DNA of 7,871 nucleotides from Chloroflexota bacterium (lineage in GTDB: Bacteria > Chloroflexota > Dehalococcoidia > GIF9 > UBA5620), in contig JAPLHH010000227.1 of NCBI GenBank assembly GCA_026389735.1, positions 1 to 7,871 of the forward strand, given 5' to 3'. The notes under the pieces were generated by a model that was given only the letters and a program-made list of their open reading frames with translations, ran no database searches and was not told the origin of the DNA. Shown piece by piece: positions 1 to 5,490 of this stretch (the first letter of the stretch is position 1; every line of letters begins with the position of its first letter). The translations under genes and the position numbers were made by a program.

Positions 1-21
1 CGGTATCGGTGGTTTGCTAGT

Positions 22-1125
22 CTAAGGTGTAGCTTCGACGGTAATCATGGTTCCCTTGCCGGGATGGGACGAAATTTTGAAGGTGCCGTCGAGCAGATTG
101 GCTTGCTGTTCCATTCTGTGCAAACCCAGCTTACCTTTAGCCGCAAAATCAGCTAGTCTCTCCGGAGGAGAAAATCCTCGTCCGTTATCTGCCACTGTAA
201 GCTTGAAGTTGCTGGTAACGAAGTCCAGAGTCACCGCAGCTACGGTGGCGCCGGAGTGCCGGACAACGTTGTTCAAGGCATCCTGGGCTATCCGGAAGAC
301 GATAATCTCAAATTCCGGCGGTAGGCTGTGCTCTCTGCCATTGACTTGCAGCTCAATTTTTATGCCGCTTTCAAGAGTCAGGCTTTCCGCGAGCCATCTC
401 AAGGCGGGCAGAAGTCCTACGTTATCCAGTATGCTTGGCCTCAAGTCACGGCTTAGCCTTCGGACATCGTCGATAGCATGAAGAAGCATATCCAGTATTT
501 CCTCCGCCTGTTTCCTGGCTTTTGGCGCCAGACGGCCGTAATCACCGGTCTCCAGAGCGCGAGCACGATTGGCGATGACCAATAACGACTGTATGGTATC
601 ATCGTGCAGCTTGCGGGCTAATCGGCGCCGCTCGTACTCTTGAACTTTGAGCATTCGAGCTAAAGACAGCCATCGGGCGGTTCTCGACCGCTCCAAGGCT
701 CCGCTGTGCTTCAGGCCCGGATGATAGTCCATAGCCACGAATAGGCCGAGCAGCAGGGCTACCAGGGCTACAAGGGAGGTCCTTAAGAGGGATTCAAAGC
801 TGGGCGAGTCCTGTATGGCTCGAGGCAGCGTGGCTGCCAGGAATACAAGCCAGGCTGCCAAAGCACCCTGCAAGCGGAAGACGGCGCTGGCATGAACCAG
901 CGGTATGAGAAAAAGAAAGCTTAATACAAAAATATAGACGCCGTGAGCCGATACGATGTCTTTTGCCCAGGGGAACCAGTTGGTGATGCCAAGATAGCTG
1001 GCATTGTATAACAAAGTTAGAAGAGTCATAGCGCCGGCAATTATCCAGAAATGTCGGTTGCGGAGGATGCTCCTCTTTTTCGGAGAGGCAACGTTGGTGA
1101 CTGTATCCGTACGTATCTGTCTCAT
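22..1125 (-). CDS. Membrane-bound sensor histidine kinase, NarL/DegS-type (HisKA_3 + HATPase_c)
   Basis: This 367-residue protein is a sensor kinase that should autophosphorylate on histidine and pass the phosphate to the response regulator encoded just upstream. The N-terminal third has four hydrophobic segments (about residues 26-47, 62-82, 85-103 and 113-132) and no recognisable PAS, GAF, HAMP or large extracellular domain, so the signal is probably sensed in or near the membrane. The HisKA_3 dimerisation region follows, with the phosphoacceptor His174 in LARKLHDDTIQ (169-179). The ATPase domain shows an N box with Asn285/Asn286 (ALNNVVRHS), a G1 box DNGRGF (313-318) and a G2-like GKLGLHRM (331-338). 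Its ATG at 1125-1123 overlaps the regulator's TGA (1124-1122) in an ATGA, so translation is probably coupled. No clear ribosome site precedes it. Family and function are secure; the signal is unknown. Confidence 0.93.
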   Translation of the reverse strand: MRQIRTDTVTNVASPKKRSILRNRHFWIIAGAMTLLTLLYNASYLGITNWFPWAKDIVSAHGVYIFVLSFLFLIPLVHASAVFRLQGALAAWLVFLAATLPRAIQDSPSFESLLRTSLVALVALLLGLFVAMDYHPGLKHSGALERSRTARWLSLARMLKVQEYERRRLARKLHDDTIQSLLVIANRARALETGDYGRLAPKARKQAEEILDMLLHAIDDVRRLSRDLRPSILDNVGLLPALRWLAESLTLESGIKIELQVNGREHSLPPEFEIIVFRIAQDALNNVVRHSGATVAAVTLDFVTSNFKLTVADNGRGFSPPERLADFAAKGKLGLHRMEQQANLLDGTFKISSHPGKGTMITVEATP

Positions 1126-1832
1126 TGAATATCGTCCATAGACAGGAAACCAGCACGTAGGCCGGCTATAACGGCTTCAGTGCGTGAGGCTACCCTTAGC
1201 TTGGAAAAGATGTCAGCTAAATGTCCTTTTATGGTGCGCAGCTTGATGCCCAGGGCTAAGGCAATGTCTTTGTTGCTCAGGCCGCGAGCTGTTAGCTTGA
1301 GGACCTCTAATTCACGGATGGATAGCTTTTCGCCGGCTTCCAGCAATACCGGCCGGGTGGGAAATCGAGCCGCTTGCTTGAGAAGACGCTGCCCTATTGG
1401 GGCGGATAGTACCATGTCTCCAGTGGCGACAGCGCGAACCGCCTGAGAAACTTCCTCGCCGAAGGCACTCTTAATTAGGTACCCGGCGGCGCCGGCCTTT
1501 AGGATTTCAAGTATGCATTCATCGTCGGTATGGACGGTTAACACCAGCACCGCCACGTTCGGGCAGCTGGCTTTGATTTGCTGTGTTGCCTGCAGTCCAT
1601 CCAGATTGGGCATGCTGATGTCCATGATGACCACGTCTGGCGTTGTTTGGGTGGCAAGCCTGACCGCTTCTTCTCCGTCGCTTGCCTCACCGGTGATTTC
1701 AAAATCGGTTTCCTTTTCCAGAAGGTCCTTAAGCGCTTTGCGCAGCAGCGGATGGTCGTCAGCCAGTACAATTCTGGTCTTGGCCGACTGCCTCCGGGCG
1801 GCAAGGGAGGTTGAAGCCTTCGAATTCATCAT
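1122..1832 (-). CDS. Response regulator, NarL/LuxR family (receiver + HTH)
   Basis: This is a DNA-binding response regulator, the partner of the histidine kinase that follows it. Numbered from the start chosen here (236 residues), the receiver domain begins near residue 20 with RIVLADDHPLLRKAL (acidic Asp25/Asp26). It carries the phosphoacceptor Asp71 in VVIMDISMPNLDG, Thr99 and Lys121. A LuxR-type helix-turn-helix covers about 171-214 (LSIRELEVLKLTARGLSNKDIA and onward). The reading frame stays open upstream to an ATG at 1925, but those 31 extra residues are unlike any receiver N-terminus and run into a palindromic repeat, so I start at the ATG at 1832; the ATG at 1829 is equally possible. 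No good Shine-Dalgarno precedes it. A possible -10 box lies only about 12 bases upstream, so the message may be nearly leaderless. The target genes are unknown. Confidence 0.92.
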   Translation of the reverse strand: MMNSKASTSLAARRQSAKTRIVLADDHPLLRKALKDLLEKETDFEITGEASDGEEAVRLATQTTPDVVIMDISMPNLDGLQATQQIKASCPNVAVLVLTVHTDDECILEILKAGAAGYLIKSAFGEEVSQAVRAVATGDMVLSAPIGQRLLKQAARFPTRPVLLEAGEKLSIRELEVLKLTARGLSNKDIALALGIKLRTIKGHLADIFSKLRVASRTEAVIAGLRAGFLSMDDIQ

Positions 1833-1843
1833 TTTGTTGAAGT

Positions 1844-1873
1844 ATTCTATCACCAGCAAAGAGCAGGATACAA
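1844..1873 (-). promoter_or_regulatory. Candidate promoter for the two-component operon
   Basis: On the minus strand TTGTAT (1873-1868) and TAGAAT (1849-1844) are separated by 18 bases. The -10 matches the sigma-70 consensus at 5 of 6 positions, the -35 at only 3 of 6. Transcription would begin about five to seven bases before the ATG at 1832, which fits the lack of a Shine-Dalgarno but implies an almost leaderless message. This is a pattern match only. Confidence 0.3.
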
Positions 1874-1892
1874 GAAAATTGACCGTGGGAAC

Positions 1893-1949
1893 ATGTAAGC
1901 CACGAGGCTTTAGCCTCGTGGTCACGACCCTGAAGGGTCGTGGCTACAT
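1893..1949. repeat. REP-like palindromic element with terminal inverted repeats
   Basis: This 57-bp element is bounded by inverted ends: atgtaagccacga (1893-1905) and tcgtggctacat (1938-1949), complementary except for one extra A on the left. Inside are two hairpins. The first is perfect, ccacgaggct / agcctcgtgg with a 2-base spacer (1900-1921). The second is cacgaccc / gggtcgtg around tgaa (1923-1942). The junction between them, tcgtg-gt-cacga (1917-1928), can also pair, so the strand can fold in more than one way. There is no T tract, so it is not a typical terminator. Paired hairpins between genes resemble REP/BIME elements moved by REP-associated (Y1) transposases in other bacteria; none is encoded in this window. 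Confidence 0.75.
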
Positions 1950-2099
1950 TAGCTGGTGCATAATAAGTGACCGGTAGACCTGAAGGGTCGTGGCTACATT
2001 AGCTGGTGCGAAGTCAGTGACCGGTAGACCTGAAGGGTCGTGGCTACATTAGCTGGTGCATAATAAGTGACCGGTACACCTGAAGGTCTGCCCCTACAT
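1931..2099. repeat. Tandem array, 50-bp period, three full copies plus a degenerate fourth
   Basis: Copies start at 1931, 1981 and 2031, each exactly 50 bases and each beginning tgaagggtcgtggctacatt, followed by agctggtgc, a short variable patch, then agtgaccggta. Copies 1 and 3 differ at a single base (the 47th, g to c). Copy 2 differs from both at four sites within seven bases (2010-2015). A fourth start at 2081 keeps tgaagg but then reads tctgcccctacat instead of gtcgtggctacat. The first 19 bases of every full copy equal the right half of the palindromic element at 1893-1949, so the array seems to have grown from its end. Only copy 1 keeps the complementary left arm and so the full hairpin. 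Confidence 0.9.
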
Positions 2100-2136
2100 G
2101 ACATAGGATGGCCATTAGTACCCGTCCAATAGAACC

Positions 2137-2165
2137 TTGTGCGCATCTTAGAAGACCTTTAAACT
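2137..2165 (+). promoter_or_regulatory. Candidate promoter for the small membrane protein gene
   Basis: TTGTGC (2137-2142) and TAAACT (2160-2165) are 17 bases apart. The -35 matches consensus at 3 of 6 positions and the -10 at 4 of 6. The predicted start near 2172 would include the ribosome site at 2187-2194 but would leave almost no leader for the possible micro-ORF at 2181. This is weak evidence. Confidence 0.25.
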
Positions 2166-2180
2166 AAGAGGTAGTAAAAA

Positions 2181-2207
2181 ATGAAAAAGGAGGTAATTAA
2201 TTCATGA
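2181..2207 (+). CDS. Possible 8-codon leader ORF (MKKEVINS)
   Basis: An ATG at 2181 opens a frame of eight codons that ends in TGA at 2205-2207, overlapping the ATG (2204) of the following membrane protein gene by the ATGA pattern. Upstream, aagaggt (2166-2172) sits 8 bases before this ATG and could be a ribosome site. The main gene's own strong Shine-Dalgarno lies inside the micro-ORF, so its translation could affect access to that site. The eight residues resemble no attenuator peptide I know. It may be chance, since the strong ribosome site itself supplies several of the codons. Confidence 0.25.
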   Translation: MKKEVINS

Positions 2208-2557
2208 AAAAAGGTTGGGGAATGGTCAGTTTCATATTGTTTTGCATAGGCCTGGTACTATCTGTCATCGGAGGTTTAGTAATTCCCGCAAATGTCATCG
2301 TTGTGATGGTACTGGTAGTCTTCGGTCTGATAATCGGGATTATCCATGTTGTCTATGCCAAAGAAATTAACACCTTGCATACCTTACTTCTGGCTACCAT
2401 AGCCCTGTTGGCGATGACGGCTGCCTTCGCTCCCATTACGGTCCTGGGCGCAGGTAACTTAGTTGGCAGCATGCTCGTGAACTTTGCTGCGCTGATGGCA
2501 CCAGTGGCCCTTATCGCTGCAATAAAGGCACTGTTAAAAATAGGTCTGGAGAAGTAA
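2204..2557 (+). CDS. Small four-helix integral membrane protein, function unknown
   Basis: This is a 117-residue, very hydrophobic protein. Likely membrane helices are at about residues 7-26, 31-51, 58-78 and 87-112; the C-terminus ends KIGLEK. I see no signal peptidase site, metal-binding motif or catalytic residues. The only strongly polar patch between helices is YAKEINTLHT (51-60). The start is well supported: aaggaggt (2187-2194) is a near-perfect Shine-Dalgarno, 9 bases before the ATG. I do not recognise a named family. Small four-helix proteins of this general look occur in uncultured bacteria and archaea, but I assign no role. A terminator follows at 2624-2653, so it is probably transcribed separately from the fatty acid operon, although the gap to acpP is only 121 bases. 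Confidence 0.8.
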   Translation: MKKGWGMVSFILFCIGLVLSVIGGLVIPANVIVVMVLVVFGLIIGIIHVVYAKEINTLHTLLLATIALLAMTAAFAPITVLGAGNLVGSMLVNFAALMAPVALIAAIKALLKIGLEK

Positions 2558-2623
2558 GCTTTTAATCTGGTAGGCTTGTTCTTTAGGTTGAGGAATTTCG
2601 TTCTCTAAAGTCGCAACTGAGTT

Positions 2624-2653
2624 CGGCTGGGGCTACCCCCAGCCGCGCTTTTT
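2624..2653 (+). terminator. Rho-independent terminator after the small membrane protein gene
   Basis: A 9-bp GC-rich stem, cggctgggg (2624-2632) with ccccagccg (2637-2645) around a 4-base loop ctac, is followed after three bases by five T residues (2649-2653). This is a standard intrinsic terminator for plus-strand transcripts from the 2204 gene. It ends only 25 bases before the acpP start, so a promoter for the next operon must lie in front of it or overlap it. Confidence 0.85.
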
Positions 2654-2667
2654 AATATGAACTTATC

Positions 2668-2674
2668 AGGAGGT
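2668..2674 (+). promoter_or_regulatory. Strong ribosome binding site of acpP
   Basis: The sequence aggaggt lies four bases before the ATG at 2679. It is the strongest ribosome site in the fatty acid operon, which suits acyl carrier protein, usually the most abundant product of such operons. Later genes in the operon have weak sites and probably depend on translational coupling. Confidence 0.8.
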
Positions 2675-2678
2675 AATT

Positions 2679-2927
2679 ATGAATGTATTTGATGAGGTCA
2701 AAAAGGCTTTGCGCAAAGTGAATCCGGGGCTTGATGATAATAAGATGGTCTCGAGCGCCTTGCTGAAAGACGATTTAGACATTGATTCTCTGGACCTGGT
2801 TGAGGTAGCAATGACGCTCGAAGATGTCTTCAGCTTAACGCTGCAGGAAGACGAAGTAGATAACATTAAAACGGTCGGTGACATCGTCTCATTAATCGAA
2901 GCCAGGCTAAAGGTACGAAGTGCTTAA
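2679..2927 (+). CDS. acpP: Acyl carrier protein
   Basis: This 82-residue acidic protein is the carrier to which growing fatty acyl chains are attached through a 4'-phosphopantetheine arm. The attachment residue is Ser37 in the motif DLDIDSLDLVEVAM (32-45). The surrounding helices, with an acidic helix II starting at the serine and TVGDIVSLIE near the end (65-74), fit the ACP fold, and the length is normal for the family. It is the first gene of a fatty acid synthesis operon that also supplies its own activating enzyme (acpS, two genes on). The end overlaps the GTG start of fabF by 8 bases. Function is secure. Confidence 0.96.
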   Translation: MNVFDEVKKALRKVNPGLDDNKMVSSALLKDDLDIDSLDLVEVAMTLEDVFSLTLQEDEVDNIKTVGDIVSLIEARLKVRSA

Positions 2928-4155
2928 CCGGGTTGTAGCCACCGGCTACGGAGCCATTACGCCGCTCGGACTGAATGCTGAAGATACCTGGCGTAACCTG
3001 GTTGACGGTGTATCGGGCGTCGGTTATATCAGCTTGTTCGATACTGCCGATTTTAAGGTAAAGATAGGCGCCGAGGTTAAAGATTTCAACCCGATTGACT
3101 ACATCGACCCCACGACGGCACGGCATACCGACAGATTTGCACAGTTTGCCCTTGCTGCCAGCTTGCAGGCTATCGAGTCTGCCGGGCTTAAGATAGATGA
3201 AAGTAATAGATATGATGTCGGCATACTGGTGGGCAGCGGTGTTGGCGGCCTGGATTCCGTGACGAAACAGCTTGAAATCCTGTCTGCCAGAGGGCCGTCT
3301 AGAGTCAGCCCGTATCTGGTGCCGATGATGATAGCTGATAGCGCTTCGGCTCAGGTGTCGATAAAAACGGGAATTAGAGGGCCGAATTTCAGCCTGATTT
3401 CAGCATGTGCCACGGGAACGGATGTCATCGGGATTGCCTATAAGATGATCAAATGGGGCGAGATTAAGATGATGGTTGTCGGTGGAGCTGATGCTGCCGT
3501 TACTCCTATCGGGCTTGCCGGCTTCTCACAAGCCGGAGCACTATCCAGAAATAGCGAGCCCCAGAAGGCGTCGAGACCTTTTGACAGGGAACGCGACGGC
3601 TTTGTTGTCGCTGAGGGTGGGGCTGCCTTAATCCTGGAGAGCCTGGATTGTGCCAGGTCGAGAGGTGCCAACATTTTGGCCGAGGTTGTTGGCTACGGGG
3701 CGACATCCGACGCCTTCCATGTTACGGCTCCGCTGGAGAGCGGCGAGGCAGCGGCCAGGGCGATTGAGCTGGCTTTAGCCGAGGTGGACCGTGATGAGGT
3801 CGGTTATATTAATGCGCATGGGACATCAACACCGCTGAACGATGCCAGCGAAACCAGAGCCATCAAGAAGGCTTTCGGTGACAAAGCATATAAAATACCG
3901 GTCAGCTCTATAAAATCCATGCTCGGTCATATGATGGGCGCTGCCGGTACGATTGAGGCAATCACATGCTGCCAGGTGATAAATAAGGGAATTATTCCGC
4001 CGACAATAAATCTGGAACATCCCGACCCGGAATGTGATTTGGACTACGTGCCGAACGTGGCCAGAGCCGGCGATGTTCGAATAGCTCTATCTAACTCTTT
4101 CGGTTTTGGCGGTCACAATTCAGTTATTGCCATTAGCAGATACAATGGGCAGTAA
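2920..4155 (+). CDS. fabF: 3-oxoacyl-[acyl-carrier-protein] synthase II (FabF)
   Basis: This elongating condensing enzyme joins malonyl-ACP to an acyl chain with loss of CO2. It has 411 residues, the usual length. The thiolase-fold triad is complete: Cys163 in ISACATGTD, His300 in NAHGTSTPLND and His337 in KSMLGHMMGAAG, with the conserved Lys332. The gating loop SNSFGFGGHN (391-400) is present. Cys-His-His marks a KAS I/II enzyme rather than FabH (Cys-His-Asn). The start is GTG at 2920, because the protein then begins LNRVVATGYGAITPLG exactly where the family begins, and aaaggt (2909-2914) is well placed. It overlaps acpP by 8 bases. I favour FabF over FabB because of the neighbours and overall sequence. 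Confidence 0.96.
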   Translation: MLNRVVATGYGAITPLGLNAEDTWRNLVDGVSGVGYISLFDTADFKVKIGAEVKDFNPIDYIDPTTARHTDRFAQFALAASLQAIESAGLKIDESNRYDVGILVGSGVGGLDSVTKQLEILSARGPSRVSPYLVPMMIADSASAQVSIKTGIRGPNFSLISACATGTDVIGIAYKMIKWGEIKMMVVGGADAAVTPIGLAGFSQAGALSRNSEPQKASRPFDRERDGFVVAEGGAALILESLDCARSRGANILAEVVGYGATSDAFHVTAPLESGEAAARAIELALAEVDRDEVGYINAHGTSTPLNDASETRAIKKAFGDKAYKIPVSSIKSMLGHMMGAAGTIEAITCCQVINKGIIPPTINLEHPDPECDLDYVPNVARAGDVRIALSNSFGFGGHNSVIAISRYNGQ

Positions 4156-4156
4156 A

Positions 4157-4543
4157 ATGGGGACATCGGCACAGACTTCACGAACTGCCATCGGCGTTGA
4201 CATCATCGAGATAGGGCGAATCAACCGTGCCATATCCAGGTGGCATGATTCTTTCCTTAAGCGCATTTATACCCAAGCAGAGTTGGAGGGCCCTCACAGT
4301 ATCCCCAGTCTGGCTGTTCGATTTGCCGCCAAGGAAGCCGTAATGAAGGCGCTTGGAACCGGTATCAGAGGGGTGGGCTGGAGAGATATTGAGATTCTTA
4401 CCAATGGAGATGGCGCTCCTGTAATCAGACTTTACGGGCGGGCTCTTCAGAGAAGCACAGAAATAGGCATTGCCCAATTCGATATCAGTATGTCCCACAG
4501 CAGAAAATACGCCATTGCCTTCGTCATCGGTCATGCTAAATAA
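4157..4543 (+). CDS. acpS: Holo-[acyl-carrier-protein] synthase (4'-phosphopantetheinyl transferase)
   Basis: This enzyme transfers the phosphopantetheine arm from CoA to the serine of ACP. It has 128 residues from the start chosen here, the family's normal size. The metal-binding motifs are clear: Asp15 in IGVDIIEIGRI and Glu60 in VRFAAKEAVMKALGTG. The closing motif FDISMSHSRKYAIAFV (108-123) is also present. The frame is open further upstream, with an ATG at 4145 (11-base overlap with fabF, four more residues) and a TTG at 4106. I chose 4157, one base after the fabF stop, because it leaves the shortest tail before the conserved GVDI, but none of the starts has a convincing ribosome site. 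Its place between fabF and fabK lets ACP and its activator be made together. Confidence 0.94.
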   Translation: MGTSAQTSRTAIGVDIIEIGRINRAISRWHDSFLKRIYTQAELEGPHSIPSLAVRFAAKEAVMKALGTGIRGVGWRDIEILTNGDGAPVIRLYGRALQRSTEIGIAQFDISMSHSRKYAIAFVIGHAK

Positions 4544-5486
4544 CTTTGCCGTTTGTGACTTGCTCGATATTGACTACCCCATCATTCAGGGTGGGATGGC
4601 CTGGCTTGGTACAGCCGAGTTAGTGTCGGCGGTATCTAACGCCGGTGGACTGGGAGTAATCGGCAGCGGCGATGCCCCAACAGAATGGCTGCGGGAGCAA
4701 ATCAGGCAGACCAGGGAGCGGACTGACAAGCCATTTGCCGTCAATATAATGATGATATCGCCGTTTCTGGCAGACAATCTGAAGCTTGTTCTGGCCGAGA
4801 AGGTAGGCATACTCACCTTTGGTGGCGGCAACCCCGGTAGTTATCTGGCCGGCTTGAAAGAAGCCGGCATAAAGGTGATGCCGGTTGTTTCCAGTGTGGC
4901 TCTGGCACGGCGCCTGGAGAGGCTCGGCGCCGATGCCGTTATCGCCGAGGGTATGGAATCGGGCGGCCATGTCGGCGAGACGACCACCATGGCTCTGGTG
5001 CCACAGGTAGCCAGCAGCCTTAAAGTACCTGTCATAGCTGCCGGTGGGATTGCAGATGGCCGCGGGCTGGTTGCCGCTTTAGCTCTTGGTGCTCAAGGTG
5101 TGCAAATGGGTACGCGTTTTATTTGCTCCGAGGAATGCATTGCCCATCCAAGGTTCAAGGAGCAGATTATACAGGCTCATGACCGGGCTACAATAGTAAC
5201 CGGTGTGTCGACAGGTCACCCTGTGCGCTGTTTGGAGAACAAGTTGACGTACCAGTTCACGGTACTGGAAAAGGCTGGGGCATCTAAGGCTGAGCTTGAG
5301 GAACTGGGCAAAGGGAAAATGTTTTTAGGAGTCATGCAGGGTGACATTGAACAAGGTTCTCTTATGGCTGGTCAAATAGCTGGACTGATAAAAGAAGTAA
5401 AACCGGTAAAAGCCATCATCCAGGATATAATGGCTGAAGCGCAGCAGGTGATTGATGGTTTAGGTAAGTGCAAAACGAAGGGATGA
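4533..5486 (+). CDS. fabK: Enoyl-[acyl-carrier-protein] reductase, FMN-dependent FabK type
   Basis: FabK performs the last reduction of each elongation cycle with FMN and NAD(P)H; it is unrelated to FabI and is typically triclosan-resistant. The 317-residue TIM-barrel protein shows the family's features in order: DIDYPIIQGGMAWLG near the N-terminus (12-26), AGGLGVIGSG (37-46), VNIMMISP (70-77), GGGNPGSYL (97-105), EGMESGGHVGE with the putative catalytic His146, and the phosphate-binding AAGGIADGRGLVAALALGAQGVQMGTRF (about 169-196). The start at 4533 overlaps acpS by 11 bases; the longer frame to 4470 lies wholly inside acpS and is rejected. Nitronate monooxygenases share the fold, but the fatty acid operon and the C-terminal MQGDIEQGSLMAGQIAGLI stretch favour FabK. 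Confidence 0.92.
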   Translation: MLNNFAVCDLLDIDYPIIQGGMAWLGTAELVSAVSNAGGLGVIGSGDAPTEWLREQIRQTRERTDKPFAVNIMMISPFLADNLKLVLAEKVGILTFGGGNPGSYLAGLKEAGIKVMPVVSSVALARRLERLGADAVIAEGMESGGHVGETTTMALVPQVASSLKVPVIAAGGIADGRGLVAALALGAQGVQMGTRFICSEECIAHPRFKEQIIQAHDRATIVTGVSTGHPVRCLENKLTYQFTVLEKAGASKAELEELGKGKMFLGVMQGDIEQGSLMAGQIAGLIKEVKPVKAIIQDIMAEAQQVIDGLGKCKTKG

Positions 5487-5490
5487 AGAT

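Larger units (their letters stand above)
1833..2203. other. Divergent intergenic region, repeat-rich
   Basis: These 371 bases separate the minus-strand two-component operon from the plus-strand membrane protein gene. I see no protein gene or RNA gene of recognisable family here. In order the region holds a weak minus-strand promoter candidate (1844-1873), a palindromic REP-like element (1893-1949), a 50-bp tandem array (1931-2080) ending in a degenerate copy (2081-2099), a plain stretch, a weak plus-strand promoter candidate (2137-2165), and a possible 8-codon leader ORF (2181-2207). Short ORFs crossing the repeats have no coding character. Confidence 0.8.

Noticed and set aside
47..481. Plus-strand 144-residue open frame
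   Set aside because: It is the mirror of the kinase ATPase domain, whose motifs are unmistakable on the minus strand.
1833..1925. 31-residue N-terminal extension of the response regulator from an ATG at 1925
   Set aside because: It begins next to the palindromic element, is unlike receiver-domain N-termini, and would read through the candidate promoter; the ATG pair at 1832/1829 fits the family better.
1900..1942. Palindromes read as transcription terminators
   Set aside because: No T tract follows on either strand, and they lie upstream of both flanking genes, not downstream.
1513..1977. Plus-strand 154-residue open frame
   Set aside because: It is antisense to the response regulator and runs into the repeats; no ribosome site or recognisable domain.
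1931..2099. CRISPR array suggested by the regular 50-bp spacing
   Set aside because: The whole 50-bp unit repeats; there are no unique spacers between short repeats, and no cas genes are present.
4106..4156. Longer acpS start from a TTG at 4106 or an ATG at 4145
   Set aside because: The TTG version overlaps fabF by 50 bases, including its conserved GFGGHN motif, and adds residues unlike AcpS. The ATG at 4145 is possible but less economical.
4470..4532. Longer fabK start
   Set aside because: The extra residues lie entirely inside the conserved end of acpS and do not resemble FabK N-termini.
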